Positions 32,229 through 43,717 of a stretch of DNA of 64,000 bases are shown in pieces. The stretch comes from Anolis sagrei (taxonomy: Eukaryota > Chordata > Lepidosauria > Squamata > Anolidae). The notes under the pieces were generated by a model. That model saw only the letters and a list, made by a program, of their open reading frames with translations. It ran no database searches and had not been told where the DNA came from. Position 1 is the first letter of the stretch. Each line of letters opens with the position of its first letter. The position numbers and the translations under genes are program-made. The stretch lies in NCBI RefSeq assembly GCF_037176765.1, contig NC_090028.1:24648827-24712826 (forward strand), read 5' to 3'.

Positions 32229-32656
32229 CCCTGTGCCATCCATCTGAATTGCACGAAACGGAAAAGCCACTCTTGGAACGAAAATGCAATCGATATGAAA
32301 GGCAGGCGGGAGCGGGTACCGGCTCCAAGCCTGCTTTTCGGATCGATTGCCTGGAGCCTGGCAGGGCCTGCAGCTGAGCACCAAGTAAGGAATGCTCCTT
32401 ACTTGACAATTGGCTGCAGACCCTACCAGGCTGAGGCACGTAGGCCCAAAGCCTGCACCTGTAGGCACAGACACTTTGGACCTATGGATGAAGTTCCCCC
32501 GCCCCCCAATAATGGGCTGAAAAGAATTGATCTTTCAGCCTGAAAACTAGAAGCAAATATAAGACCTCCTGATTTCGGGAGGCTCAGACGAAACGGATCA
32601 GGGTCCCCACCGAAAGCCGGGACACGAAACGGATCAAGGTCAATCCCGAATGCTAG
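32229..32656 (+). repeat. unclassified interspersed repeat, right part
   Basis: Contains a perfect stem 'caagtaagga..tccttacttg' near 32,383 and an end with 'aaacggatcagggtcccc' and 'accgaaagccgggacacga'. The same end closes the large element at 36.06-38.44 kb. Confidence 0.55.
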
Positions 32657-32752
32657 TTGCCTTTTTGTAAGCCGCCCTGAGTCCCCCCTCGGGGGTGAGA
32701 AGGGCGGGGTATAAGTAGCAGAAATAAATAAATAAATAAAAATTGCCTGGAT
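32657..32752 (+). mobile_element. L2-type 3' end
   Basis: 'taagccgccctgagtcccc' and 'gagaagggcggggtataag', ending in AAAT units. Confidence 0.8.
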
Positions 32753-32756
32753 TATA

Positions 32757-33330
32757 ATTTATAGAATTTATTTATTTATCGTGTCATCAGCAACCATACC
32801 ATTGTATTACATTTCTAACAGAACAAAACAAACAAACAGATGAAAAAACCCACAAATTTTGCAAACTTGGTAGTTGATTAAATGTCCTTTGACCAGTATC
32901 TGGCCACTTGGAGTGCCTCTGGTGTTGCCGCAAGAAGGTCCTCCATTGTGCATGTGGCAGGACTCAGGTTGCATTGCAGCAGGTGGTCTGTGGTTTGCTC
33001 TTCTCCACACTTGCATGTCGTGGATTCAACTTTGTAGCCGCATTTCTTAAGATTGGCTCTGCATCTCGTGGTGCCAGAGGGCAGTCTGTTCAGTGCCTTC
33101 CAAGTTGCCTAGTCTTCTGTGTGCTCAGGAGGGAGTCTCTCATCTGGTATCACCCACGGATTGAGGTGCTAGGTTTGAGCCTGCCACTTTTGGACTCTCG
33201 CTTGCTGAGTTTTATAGAAGACAATACAAGAGACATATTCTGTCTCAGTGCTGCTGCATTGGCAAGTGACAAGGAGACAGCAATGAAGAGGAGTTGCCTT
33301 GCTTCGGTTTTAATTCTGTGACCGCCGGCT
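32757..33330 (-). mobile_element. I/Vingi-like LINE 3' end
   Basis: Reverse complement of the 3' part of the LINE at 48.9-50.0 kb, including 'gatactggtcaaaggacat' and the tail 'gctgatgacacgataaata'. Confidence 0.75.
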
Positions 33331-33479
33331 GTTGACTGTTTGCAAGATATTGCTGATTCAAGAAGGAGCTCCTCAAAAACTGTCGTATTTTGATGTTGAT
33401 ATTTTTAACGGAAATTTGTCAAAACAAATTAAAATAAAACAATGGATGTTTAGAATACAAAAAGTGGCATCACAATGAT

Positions 33480-33627
33480 TTATTGATAATGTTGTGTATT
33501 TTATTGTCTATGTTTTTTTAAATTGCTTGTATAGTTGTTATTATTGCTTGTATTGTTGTGATTGGGCTCGGCCTCATGTAAGCCGCACCGAGTCCCTTGG
33601 GGAGATGGTAGCGGGGTACAAATAGAA

Positions 33628-33662
<35 letters not shown>
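33480..33662 (+). mobile_element. L2-like 3' end with (ATT)n tail
   Basis: 'gtaagccgcaccgagtccc' and 'ggggagatggtagcgggg', then (TTA)n from about 33,630. Confidence 0.8.
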
Positions 33663-33664
<2 letters not shown>

Positions 33665-33902
33665 GTCGTGTCAGGAGCATCCTGTTGTGAGAGAATTGGC
33701 CGTCTGCAAGGACGTTGCCTAGGGGATGCCCGGATGATTTTGATGTTTTATCATCCTTGTGGGAGGCTTCTCTCATGTCCCCGCATGAGCTGGAGCTGAT
33801 AGAGGGAGCTCATCCGCCTCTCCCCGGATTCGAACCTGCGACCTGTCGGTCTTCAGTCCTGCCGGCACAGGGGTTTAACCCACTGCGCCACCGGGGGCTC
33901 CA
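33663..33902 (-). mobile_element. Sauria-type SINE, nearly full length
   Basis: Reverse complement runs from 'ggagcccccggtggcgcag' through the B box region 'ggttcgaatccgggg' to 'gcgtgtcagg'-like 3' end. Head is tRNA-derived. Confidence 0.9.
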
Positions 33903-33989
33903 TTATTATTATTGTTGTTGTTGTTGACCCTTTTCACTCTTTTTGTCCGTGCCTTCCTCCACATTGGTGTAATTAATCATCATCATCAT

Positions 33990-35060
33990 ATACTGTCAGA
34001 GTTTTTATCGTTTCTTAAGTAACAAGTAGTGTAAGGATCAGGGCAGCAAGCAGTAAGAGCCAAAACACCTGGCTAGCATTGTGTAATTACAGCCAGGGTG
34101 AAGTAACTGCTGGGGTAATAAAGGAGCAAAAGGGCTACTCATTGCTGAGGAGTTGCAGTTGACTGAAGGTTGGAGTTCTGAGAGGCTTGTGGCTTGAGAC
34201 TGAAGGTTGGAGCATCAAGAAGAATTGGACTACAAAACCAGCTTGCTGCAGGTAAGTCTCCAGTTATCTGGAAGTATCAGGAGAAGAAGGCTGGAGAAGT
34301 ATCCCAGTCTTCAGCCAGTGTATATATACTCTATCTATATATCTAATCTGCTCCAAAGAAAAAGGTGTGAGTTTGTGGAGTTACCTTTTGAGTGTTGGAA
34401 GATGGAACTAGATCTTGCTTGTTATAGTGGAAAATGCAGTCCCCATTACCTTATCATTTAAATCTGCTTTTAATCTCTCTCTGCTGATACAAGCACCTGT
34501 ATAGCTCAAGACTGAACATAAATGTAACAGTATCCTAAAGTCCCAGGCTCAGCCTGCTCCCCGGGCATCACAAGATTTAGCTTGAATGTGAGGAATCGTA
34601 CATATGTACAGGCAACAGTTATACTTATTCATGCACATACACAGGGTTTCTGATAGTTTATCCCACTGTATCTGAATTCTGTGTTTTTGCTTCTCGTATA
34701 CTACCTAAAGCCAATTTGTGAGCTATTTTGATTTAGTGCTAGCATCTGGGAACTAATGCCTCAGATTACCAGTGCCTGTTACCAGAAGTTTTTGGTGTGC
34801 TCTCTCATCTTTTTGGGGAGTTCATAATAACCTACCTTCATGAGGTCGTCATAAAGTTTGTTGGAACACGTAAGGAATCAGTGAGTGTGTATTTGTGTGT
34901 CAACTGTAAAATAAGATGCATGGAGCTGATTGGTCGGGGTATGCCGGGGAGCAGGCTGAGCCTGGTACTTTTGGATACTGTTACATTTATGTTCAGGCTT
35001 GAGCTATGCAGGTGCTTGTATCAGCAGAGAGAGGAGAGACAGTTTTGAGTGTGCTCTCGC
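33990..35060. mobile_element. possible old LTR-type fossil with inverted about 100-bp repeats
   Basis: A stretch near 34,472-34,570 ('gaacataaatgtaacagta', 'ggctcagcctgctccccgg') recurs inverted near 34,925-35,040. An aataaag word lies near 34,118. The layout suggests remains of retroelement ends in opposite orientation. Family unknown, old. Confidence 0.3.
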
Positions 35061-35329
35061 TTTATGAGCTGCTGAAGAAGTTTATCTACGTGGACAAAGA
35101 CCATTTTAAATCTCTCATAAAAGGAAATTATATGAGTTGATACAACTAATCACATTGTACATGTGTTCTGAACTGTGAAGAGTAAACTACTTGTTTGTCT
35201 GCGTTGCATTTTTTTTCCTCTGGTAAGGCAGTATGTGGGCTGATCAAACATGAACTACACGTGGTTTATTTTACATTAGGCCACAAAGTTTGCTGTAAAC
35301 ACCTTCATACTGAATGCTGTATAAGGTAG

Positions 35330-35466
35330 AGTTGTGTGCGGAATTTGTTTCTCTGGTTTCCTTTGTTTCTTTCAGTACTCTGGGAGCACGAAACAGCAAA
35401 CCCCTCCCGGCACGAAAATCCCGGCTCCAAGCCCAATGGTTCCTCTTCTTCATGCTGGAAATAAGG
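35330..35466 (+). repeat. unclassified interspersed repeat, left end
   Basis: 'gagttgtgtgcggaattt' to 'ggcacgaaaatcccggct', alike to the start of the larger copy at 36,057. Confidence 0.5.
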
Positions 35467-36056
35467 GACTAGTGGAGTGCCACAGAATTCAGTCCTGGGC
35501 CCAGTTTTGTTCAACATCTTTATTAATGATTTGGATGAAAGTTGATGGCACGCTTCTTATCAAGTTTGCAGATGGGACCAAATTAGGAGGGAGAGCAAAT
35601 ACTCTCCCTTCAAATACTCAAGGAAAGGATCAGGATTCAAAATGACCTAAACAGATGAGAGAGCTAAATGGCCAAAACCAACACAATGAATTCCAACAAG
35701 GACAAATGTAAGATACTACACTTAGGCAGAAGGAATGAAATGCAAAGATACAGAATGGGAGACACCTGGCTCCACAGCAGTCTATGTGGGAAAAGATCTT
35801 GGAGCCTTTGTAGAGAACAAGCTGAACATGAGCCAACAATGTGATGCAGCAGCTGAAAATCCAATGGGATTCTGTGCTGCATCCAAAGGAATCTAGTGTC
35901 CAGATCAAGGGAAGTCCTGGTGCCTCTGTATTCTGCTTTAGTCAGACATCGTTACCTGGAATTGCACTGTGTTCGGTTTAGGGTCTCACAGTTAAAAAGA
36001 GATACTGACTCTAAGCTGGAAGGTGAACAGAGGAAGAGGGCGACTAAAATGATTAA
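35467..36056 (+). mobile_element. CR1 fragment, diverged
   Basis: Carries 'gtggagtgccacagaattc', 'gtttgcagatgggaccaaat' and 'agggcgactaaaatgatt' in CR1 order, with many changes. It is cut by the unclassified repeat at 36,057. Confidence 0.75.
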
Positions 36057-36359
36057 TAGAGTTGTGCGTGGAATTCGTTTTTCACCTTTCCTTCATTTCT
36101 TTCAGTTATTTGGGAGCATGTAATGGCAAGGCCCCTCCCGGTACAAAAATCAGCTCAACACGAAAGCAAGCAGGAGCTGATATTGGCTCCTCTGCTTTTC
36201 GGCACCACAGTTTAATCTTTTTTATTAATCCCCCAGCAAACAAAAAGTAAACCATAATTCCCTGAAAACTACTCCTCTTCCAGGAGGCCATCACTCTTCC
36301 TTAGCTGGAAATCCCTTGGAGGGGTGCATGGCTGGCTGGCTGGCTGGCATGCTGTACCC

Positions 36360-38225
36360 AGGGAGAGAAAGCGCTCACGCCTGCAGCCAAGTGCCTCCCA
36401 GAACTTGCCTCAGAAATAAAGTGCATGTGGGGCGTGCAGGCTCGGAAAGCGCGCACGTGCCTACCAGTATCTGCAGCCAAGGAGTAGAAACAGAACTTGC
36501 CTCCTTGCCTTGGGAAGAAGAGAGTGTGTGTGTGGTGTGCAGGCCCAGAAAGCGTGCACTCCTCCCAGTGCATGCAGCCGAGCACCTCCTCCAGAGTAAG
36601 AAACAGAACTTGCCTCCTTGGCAAAGCGAGAGTGTGGGGTGTGAAGGCCCCGAAAGCACAAGTGCCTGCCAGTGCCTAAAAACAACTAGAGTAAGAAACA
36701 GAATTTGCCTTGGAAAGAGTGTGTATGGGGCGTGGAGGCCAAAAAAGTGCACACGCCTGCCAGTACTTGCAACTGAGCGCCTCACAGAGTAAGAAACAAA
36801 ACTTGCCTCCTTGCCTTGGAAAGAGTGCGTATGGGGCATGGAGGCCCAAAAAGTGCACACGTCTGCCAGTACTTGCAACCGAGCGCCTCGTAGAGTAAGA
36901 AACAGAACTTGCCTCATTGCCTTTGAAAGTGTGTGTGTGGCGTGCAGGCCCAGAAAGTGCGCACCTGCCAGTACCTGCAGCCGAGCACCTCTTACTCTAG
37001 AGTAAGAAACAACTTGCCTCATCACCTTGGAAAGTGAGTGCGTGTATGGCATGCAGGCTCAGAAAGCGTGCATGCCTGCCAGTGCCTACAATTGAGTGCC
37101 TCTTACTCTAGAGCAAGGGTCCTCAAACTATGGCCCAGCGGCTGGATACGGCCCTCCCAGGTCATTTACCTGGCTCTTGCTCAGTGTCAACCTAAGTCTG
37201 AAACAACTTGAAAGCACATAACAACAACAACAATTCCATCTCAACAACCAAAAGCAGGCCCACACTTCCCATTGAAATACTAATAAATTTATATTTGTTA
37301 AAATTATTCTTCATTTTAATTATTGTTTTAAAATGTTATTTGCACTACAAATGATATATGTGCAGTGTGCATAGGAATTCATTCTTTTCTTTTTTTCAAA
37401 TTATAATCCGGCCCTCCAACTGCTTGAGGGACTTGTGACCTGGCCCTCTGTTTAAAAAGTTTGAGGACCCCTGCTCTAGAGTAAGAAACAACTTGCCTCA
37501 TTGCCTTGGAAAGAGAGTGCGTGTATGGGGTGCAGGCCCAGAAAGCGTGCACACCTGCCAGTGCTTGCAGTCAAGTGCCTCTTACTCTAGAGTAAGAAAC
37601 AACTTTCCTCCTTTGAAAGAGAGTACATGCGTGGCATGCAGGCCCAGAAAGCGTGCACGCCTGCCAGTGCTTGCAGTTGAGTGCCTCTTATTCTAGAGTA
37701 AGAAACAGAAATTTCCTCCTTTGAAAGAGAGTGCGTGTGTGGCGTGTAGGCCCCGAAAGTGTGCACGCCTGCCATTGCCTGCAGTTGAGTGCCTCTTACT
37801 CTAGAGTAAGAAACAGAACTTTCCTCCTTTGAAAGAGAGTGCGTGTGTGGAGTGCAGGCCCAGAAAGCGTGCACGCCTGCCAGTGCTTGCAGTTGAGTGC
37901 CTCTTACTCTAGAGTAAGAAACAGAACTTTCCTCCTTTGAAAGAGTGTGTGTGTGTGGCGTGCAGGCCCAGAAAGCGTGCACGCCTGCCAGTGCTTGCAG
38001 TTGAGTGCCTCTTACTCTAGAGTAAGAAACAGAACTTTCCTCCTTTGAAAGAGTGTGTGTGTGTGGCGTGCAGGCCCAGAAAGCGTGCACGCCTGCCAGT
38101 GCTTGCAGTTGAGTGCCTCTTACTCTAGAGTAAGAAACAGAACTTTCCTCCTTTGAAAGAGAGTGCATGTGTGGCGTGCAGGCCCAGAAAGCCTGCCATT
38201 ATCTAAACCCGAGCACCTTCTCTAG
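36360..38225. repeat. 108-bp satellite array with an internal palindrome
   Basis: About 14 units (one split by a hAT) built on 'ttgagtgcctcttactcta', 'gagtaagaaacagaacttt' and 'aggcccagaaagcgtgcacg'. Units on the right are nearly identical, those on the left diverged and some shorter. Most units carry the palindrome CTTACTCTAGAGTAAG. The 108-base period is a multiple of three, so the minus strand stays open as a 36-residue repeat; I do not call it a gene. Confidence 0.9.
37114..37473. mobile_element. hAT-type non-autonomous element inside the satellite, 360 bp
   Basis: Ends caagggtcctcaaac and gtttgaggacccctg are inverted. The exact 8-bp repeat ctctagag flanks it (37,106-37,113 and 37,474-37,481), lying in the centre of the satellite palindrome. 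Interior has 'acaacaacaacaattcc' and 'gcactacaaatgatatatg', as in the copies at 47.4 and 61.3 kb. Confidence 0.92.
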
Positions 38226-38440
38226 AGTAGAAACAGCAGGTAAGAAGAAGCCTCATTAAAGTGCGCATGGGGAAGGGGAGCCTGGGTAGGAGCCCCCCCC
38301 CCCACCATAATGGTCTGATAGAAAACTGATCCTTTGAGGCCCAGAGCAAAAACAGATACCTCCTAAAAAAAAGATCAGGGCCCCCACCGAAATCTAGGAC
38401 ACTAAACGGGTACCCCAAATGCACAATCCTGGTATAAACC

Positions 38441-39262
38441 CTGGTGAAATTGCAAAATTTCTACTAAATGGCTAAGCACAACTGGAGCTTCGGTTCTTAA
38501 ACTGATACACAACTCTTGTAGCTTCTACTCCCCACTGGGCCCGGGAAAATAATCCTTTTGCCATGATTTAGGAACATTTTATTTTTTTGGATGTTGTCAG
38601 AAATTACAACAATAATATATTCATAAATACCTAATTACTACATTCAACAAATAATATATTACATTACATTGAATTCAAACAAGTACACTTAAAAACAGGT
38701 TTGTCTCACAGCATCTAAACTGCCCCGGCAGGCCTTGATCCTCCTGCGCTCCCCTCGTTCTCTGTGCTTAGTTGCTAGAGAAAGTCTGTGTGTGATAACA
38801 ACCGACCAGCATGGACTTGGGGCAAGGGATTGCAAACGGGGCTTCTTTCGGAGGGTAAGCAGTGGGTGAGGCAGCCTGGGCATGAAGTGGGGCAGAAGGG
38901 ATTGACTTATCTACTGAAAAGGAGAGAACGCTTGAAAGATGAGCTGCTCAACGATGGGATTGCTAGCATCCCTGGAACCTTTCCCTTTGGACTTTTCCAT
39001 CGTGTTTTCAACACCACGGGCTGGTTCTGGATTGGAAGTTGACGCTTTATGTACCAGTCTGGAGCTGGATTGGAATCCAACCAAGTGCACATCTATTCTT
39101 GCAGATACATACAGAAAACAACCTAGTTGGCTTTCATGTGCGTCCTTCAAACAGCACATGTTGGGTTTGCTCAAGCATAAGCAATGTGGTGCAAATGTTT
39201 GTTTTTTTCCAAAGTCTAGCACACATTAAGTTGAGAGAGGAACTAGTGCAATTATATTTTAG
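38441..39262. other. mostly unique sequence
   Basis: No convincing repeat or exon. Short frames on both strands are without homology. Confidence 0.3.
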
Positions 39263-39985
39263 TCTTGGACGAACTTGGTGTTTTGGACTGCAACTTACCA
39301 TTCCTTAACAGCCTCAGGCCCTTTCTGTTCCTCCTCAGCAATTACTAAGAGCTTCAGGCCCCTTCCAGTACGTGGACGACATACCCATGGCACAGGCATG
39401 GGCCAACTTGTGCCCTCCGGGTGTTTTGGACAGCTTAAGCGGTCCAAAACACCCAGAGGTCCCAAGTTGGCCCATGCCTGTGCCATGGGTATGTCCACGT
39501 ACTGGATGGGACCTGAGGGTTAGTAATTGAGGGGGTTGGAGTCCAAAACACCTGGAGGGCCCAAGTTGGCCCATGCCTGTGCCATGGGTATGTCATCCAC
39601 ATACTGGATGGGACCTGAAGATTAGTAATTGAGGGAGTTGGAGTCCAAAACACCTGGAGGGCCCAAGCTGGCCCATGCCTGTGCCATGGGTATGACGTCC
39701 ACGTACTGGATGGGACCTGAGGGTTAGTAATTGAGGGAGTTGGAGTCCAAAACACCTGGAGGGCCCAAGTTGGCCCATGCCTGTGCCATGGGTATGACGT
39801 CCACGTACTGGATGGGACCTGAGGGTTAGTAATTGAGGGAGTTGGAGTCCAAAACACCTGGAGGGCCCAAGCTGGCCCATGCCTGTGCCATGGGTATGTC
39901 GTCCACGTACTGGAAGGAGCCTGAGGCTTAGTAATTGAGGGAGCTGGAGTCCAAAATGCCTGGATGGCCCAAGTTGGCCCATGCC
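39263..39985. repeat. foldback MITE expanded into a 102-bp tandem array
   Basis: Begins with MITE-like words ('ttggtgttttggactgcaa'). A reverse unit (about 39,355-39,435) faces about five forward units with 'aacacctggagggcccaag', 'gcctgtgccatgggtatg' and 'tagtaattgaggga'. Units are 95-100% alike. The 102-base period keeps the minus strand open as a 34-residue repeat, likely by chance. Confidence 0.85.
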
Positions 39986-40227
39986 TGGTTTAGAAGGACG
40001 AGTGCAAAGGCCTTCCTCTTCCTATGCCCTTCTCTTTCCCCACTCCCTCCCAATTCCCTCACTGGTCAAAGTAGGAAGCAAAAGCTATGTTCTATGTGCT
40101 GTGCAATCTTTGGAGAGGCATGACTGTTCACATCAGCCAAACTGCACCACAATCAATCCTGATCTGTTTAAAAGTGGGTATGCAAATGTCAAGTGTTTGG
40201 TTTAGAAATAAATAAATAGAACTATTC

Positions 40228-40330
40228 ATGGCATCCCATAAAACATCCAGGCAACGTCCTTGCAGACAGCCAAGTCTCTCACACCAGAAGCGACTTGCAG
40301 TTTTTCTCAATTCACTCCTGACACGGAAAA
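40228..40330 (+). mobile_element. Sauria-type SINE 3' piece
   Basis: 'catccaggcaacgtccttg' to 'ttcactcctgacacgg'; the head is missing. Confidence 0.75.
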
Positions 40331-40547
40331 AAAATATTTTGTTTTCGTATCACTTGGCAAAAAATGCCTTAAAGGCAGTGTTGCCACCTCTGAGGAGTGT
40401 AACTGACATAATTCATTACCTTATTTGGTTCACGTCTAAATGTTATATTGTGTTCAGAAATGGAATCTGAATTACAGGAAGCACTAAGGCTCCTTGTAAC
40501 TTGAGTTCTGCTGTGGTCCCATGTTTGAATGCCTTTCAGCTATAAAG

Positions 40548-41378
40548 TAGGAGCCCCCGGTAGTGCAATGGGTTAAACACCCTTGCACCAGCAGGACTGC
40601 TGACTGACAGCTTGGCGGTTCGAATCCAGGCAGCGGGGTGAGCTCCTGCCTGTCAGCTCTAGCTCCCCATGCGGGGACATGAGAGAAGCCTTCCACAAGG
40701 ATGGTAACACATCCAGGCAACGTCCCCTGGGCAACGTCTTTGCAGACGGCCAATTCTCTCACACCAGAAGTGACTTGCAGTTTCTCAAGTTGTGGGGTGA
40801 GCTCCCGTCTGTCAGCTCCAGCTCCCCATATGGGGACATGAGAGATGGTAAAACATCTGGGCAACATCCTTGCAGACAGCCAATTTTCTTACACCAGAAA
40901 CAACTAAAATTTCTCAAGTCACGGGGTGAGTTCCCATTTGTCAACTCCAGCTTCTCATGCAGGAACATGAGAGAAGCCTCTTACAGGGTGGTAAAACATC
41001 TGGGTGTCCCTTGTGCAATATCCTTGCAGATGGCCAATTCTTTTACACCAGAAATGACTTGCAGTTTCTCAAGTCATGGGGCGAGCTCTTGTTTGTCAGC
41101 TCCAGCTCCCCATGCGGGGACATGAGAGAAGCCTCCCACAAGGATGGTAACGCATCTGGGCAACGTCCTTCCAGATGGCCCATTGTCTCACACCCAAAGT
41201 GACTTGCAGTTTCTCAAGTTGTGGGCTGAGCTCCTGCCTGTCAGCTCCAGCTCCCCATGCGAGGACATGAGAGGCGCCTCCCACAGGATGGTAAAACATC
41301 TGGGCAATGTCCTTGCAGACGTCCAATTCCCTCGCACCAGAAGCTACTTGCAGTTTCTCAAATTGCTCCTGACACACA
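40548..41378 (+). mobile_element. Sauria-type SINE with internally amplified body
   Basis: One head ('ggagcccccggtagtgcaa', 'ggcggttcgaatcca') is followed by about five tandem copies of the body, each with 'gctccagctccccatgcgg', 'ggcaacgtccttgcagac' and 'gtgacttgcagtttctcaa'. A single 3' end ('ttgctcctgacacaca') closes it. Unit length is about 150 bp. Confidence 0.9.
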
Positions 41379-42290
41379 CAAAAATTATAAAGTATATTTT
41401 CAAGGCTTAATTTAGGTGTTTTTGGGTTTATTTCCCACAACCAATTAATGCAGCGAAATAAAGGGTAGTCATGAGGTCTTTTTTCCTTCTGCGAAAGGCA
41501 AATTTGTGTTGATGCCCAGTCGTTTAGACGGGAAAGCGTAACATGAATTCCTTTCCCTGTTTCCTACTCTTCTTTCTTATGCCCCATTAGAGCCGATTGT
41601 CTCAATACATCAAGGGAGGATGTTCAGGATACTATTAGAGGAAGTGGCAGGTTTAGTTCTGTGATGGATCACTTGTGAAAGTGGGGGAAATCAAGGTCTC
41701 TTCTCATTGAAATCTTTCTAGCACAGGCCCATGCCTTTTCTGTTCTGTGTTCCCTACTTGTTAGGCTAGATCTCCTTTCTTTTGGAGGGCGTCCAGGGCT
41801 TTGGTACACATACGAGTTGCATAGAAAAGGGGGATTATGGCAGGTGCAACTTTGTCACACAGAGCAAAGAATTTGCACCAGCTGAGTCTACTAAGTGTCT
41901 ATTAAAGATACAGAATTGTCGTCTTCCTTTAGAGCACAAGACTATAGTCTTGCAAAAACATACATATGTGCCTTTCATTGTCAATGTGCAAGAAAAAAAG
42001 TGTGACAACAAAATTGAACTTTGATTGTAAATATTGGGATGATCAATATTCTGTCTAAAATATTGTGCTTTCTGCTACACGCTGTCGGAATGAGACAGCG
42101 CGGTGGAATATTTAAGGCAAAGGGGAAATCGCGAGGCCTGGTTCTCTCTAGGAATTGTTGTCCCTTTATGAAAGGCGTGTGCATTTAGAATTTGTGCTCG
42201 TCCCGTTGAAAGACACTCATTCCGTGATTACGGAATCGGGACTAAAATATGTACACAACCCTAAAAAGTTTGTAGTATGCTGTAAGAATA
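41379..42290. other. largely unique; unclassified short repeat at the right end
   Basis: No coding signal. About 42,170-42,270 has 'cattccgtgattacggaat', a short foldback perhaps from an interspersed repeat. Confidence 0.35.
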
Positions 42291-42394
42291 AAGCAAAATG
42301 TTAACCAGCCCTATGAGACACAGTCTTAAAACCAGATCTGTGATTGCAAAGCAAGTACTTTTGTGTCAAGCTTTGCATGTCTGTCTTGTCTCTA

Positions 42395-42730
42395 GTGCAG
42401 GCATGGGCCGAGTTGGTCCTTCCATATGTTTTGTACTTCGACTCCCACCATTCCTAAGTCTCAGGCCCTTTCCTATTAGGAATGGTGGGAGTTGGAGTCC
42501 AAAACACCTGGAGGGTCCAAGTTGGCCCATGCCTATGCTATGAGCATGTCGTCCACATACTGGAAGGGGCCTGAGGCTGTTAGGAATGGTGGGAGTTGAA
42601 GTCCAAAACACCTGGAGGGCCCAAGTTGGCCCGTGCCTGTGCTATGGGTATGTCATCTATGTACTGGAAGGGGCCTGAGGCTGTTAGGAATGGTGGGAGT
42701 TGGATGGCCCAAGTTTGCCATGGCTGCAGT
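42395..42730. repeat. foldback MITE with tandem units
   Basis: Left arm 'ggcatgggccgagttggtcc' and two or three forward units with 'ggaatggtgggagttg..gtccaaaacacc' and 'actggaaggggcctgagg'. Related to the arrays at 39.3 and 44.6 kb. Confidence 0.75.
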
Positions 42731-42949
42731 AGTGAAATGATGCTGTGTTAAATTAATAGTGGCAATATTTGCCTAATTATTGGGGATTGGAAGCAAAATT
42801 GGTTGTGACGAAATGGTTCCAAACAAATCTGTATTCCATTCCTATTCACCCAAGCAGTACTTAAATGAGAGCAGAAAAGTCTTAATCTGTCTAGAGTCCA
42901 ACTTCTTTTGACACGAGTCCAAGATGACAAGAAAGACTTATTCTAACGC

Positions 42950-43035
42950 AGTGGTTCTCAACCTGTGAGTCCCCAGATGTTTTGGCCTTCAGCTCCTAAA
43001 AGCTCGTAGTCCAAAACACCTGAGAATCACTGTTC
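42950..43035. mobile_element. small foldback hAT-like MITE
   Basis: Begins cagtggttctcaacctg and ends with the complement 'cctgagaatcactg'; the middle is deleted. Confidence 0.6.
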
Positions 43036-43387
43036 CAATTTCACATATTGTCTTTGTTCTTAGTGTTTATTGCCCAGAAAAACTTGAATAAATATAGTGC
43101 TAAAGTCCTCATCACATGGAGCATGGGATCTGTTTACAGAAGGCATGATGATGCCTCTATGCAGGAGTGCACATATAAATAGGGTGAAAAATAAAGGCCG
43201 GCAAACTGCAAGGTGCGCAGTTAGAATGGAGAGCTGATTAGACACGAAAGGGTTGTATTTGCACTTCTATGGCAGAAGTAACCATGCCAGAAATCCAGCT
43301 AGCTTCTAACATATATATATTTCCCCTTTGCACATACTAGGAGGGGCGTTTTTGGACCAATCTTAAGAGGCCTCAAAGGATTGATGT

Positions 43388-43717
43388 TCCTATTAAAGGT
43401 AAAGGTGAAGGTTTCCCCTTGACATTAACTCGGGGGGGGGGGGGGTGTTCATCTCCATTTCTAAGCCAAAGAGCCAGCGTCGTCCATAGACACCTCCAAG
43501 GTCATGTGGCCAGCATGACTGCATGGAGCACCGTTACTTCCCGCAGAAGTGGTACCTATTGATCTACGCACACTTGCATGTTTTCGAACTGCTAGACTGT
43601 CAGAAGCTGGGTCTAACAGCAGGAGCTCACCCTGCCCCCTGGATTCGAACCACCGACCTTTGGGTCAGCAAGTACAGCAGCTCAGTGGTTTAACCCACTG
43701 TGCCACCGGGGGCTCCC
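43388..43717 (-). mobile_element. tRNA-derived SINE, second family
   Basis: On the minus strand the head 'ggagcccccggtggcacag' is followed by a different body ('ggtcggtggttcgaatcca', 'tgactgcatg..gcc' complement) ending near 'ggtaaaggtgaaggtttcc'. Long G-run at about 43,433-43,446. Confidence 0.75.

Larger units (their letters stand above)
36057..38440 (+). repeat. large unclassified repeat containing a satellite array
   Basis: Starts 'gagttgtgcgtggaattcg' and ends 'cccccaccgaaatctagga' plus 'cactaaacgggt'. These ends match the smaller copies at 35.33 and 32.23-32.66 kb. The middle is expanded into the 108-bp array. No coding region recognised. Confidence 0.55.

Noticed and set aside
33840-33902. 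tRNA gene on the minus strand
   Set aside because: It is the head of a Sauria-type SINE with full SINE body and 3' end.
36360-38225. Regular repeat resembling a CRISPR array
   Set aside because: Units are contiguous and about 108 bp with no unique spacers, in a vertebrate genome; it is a satellite.
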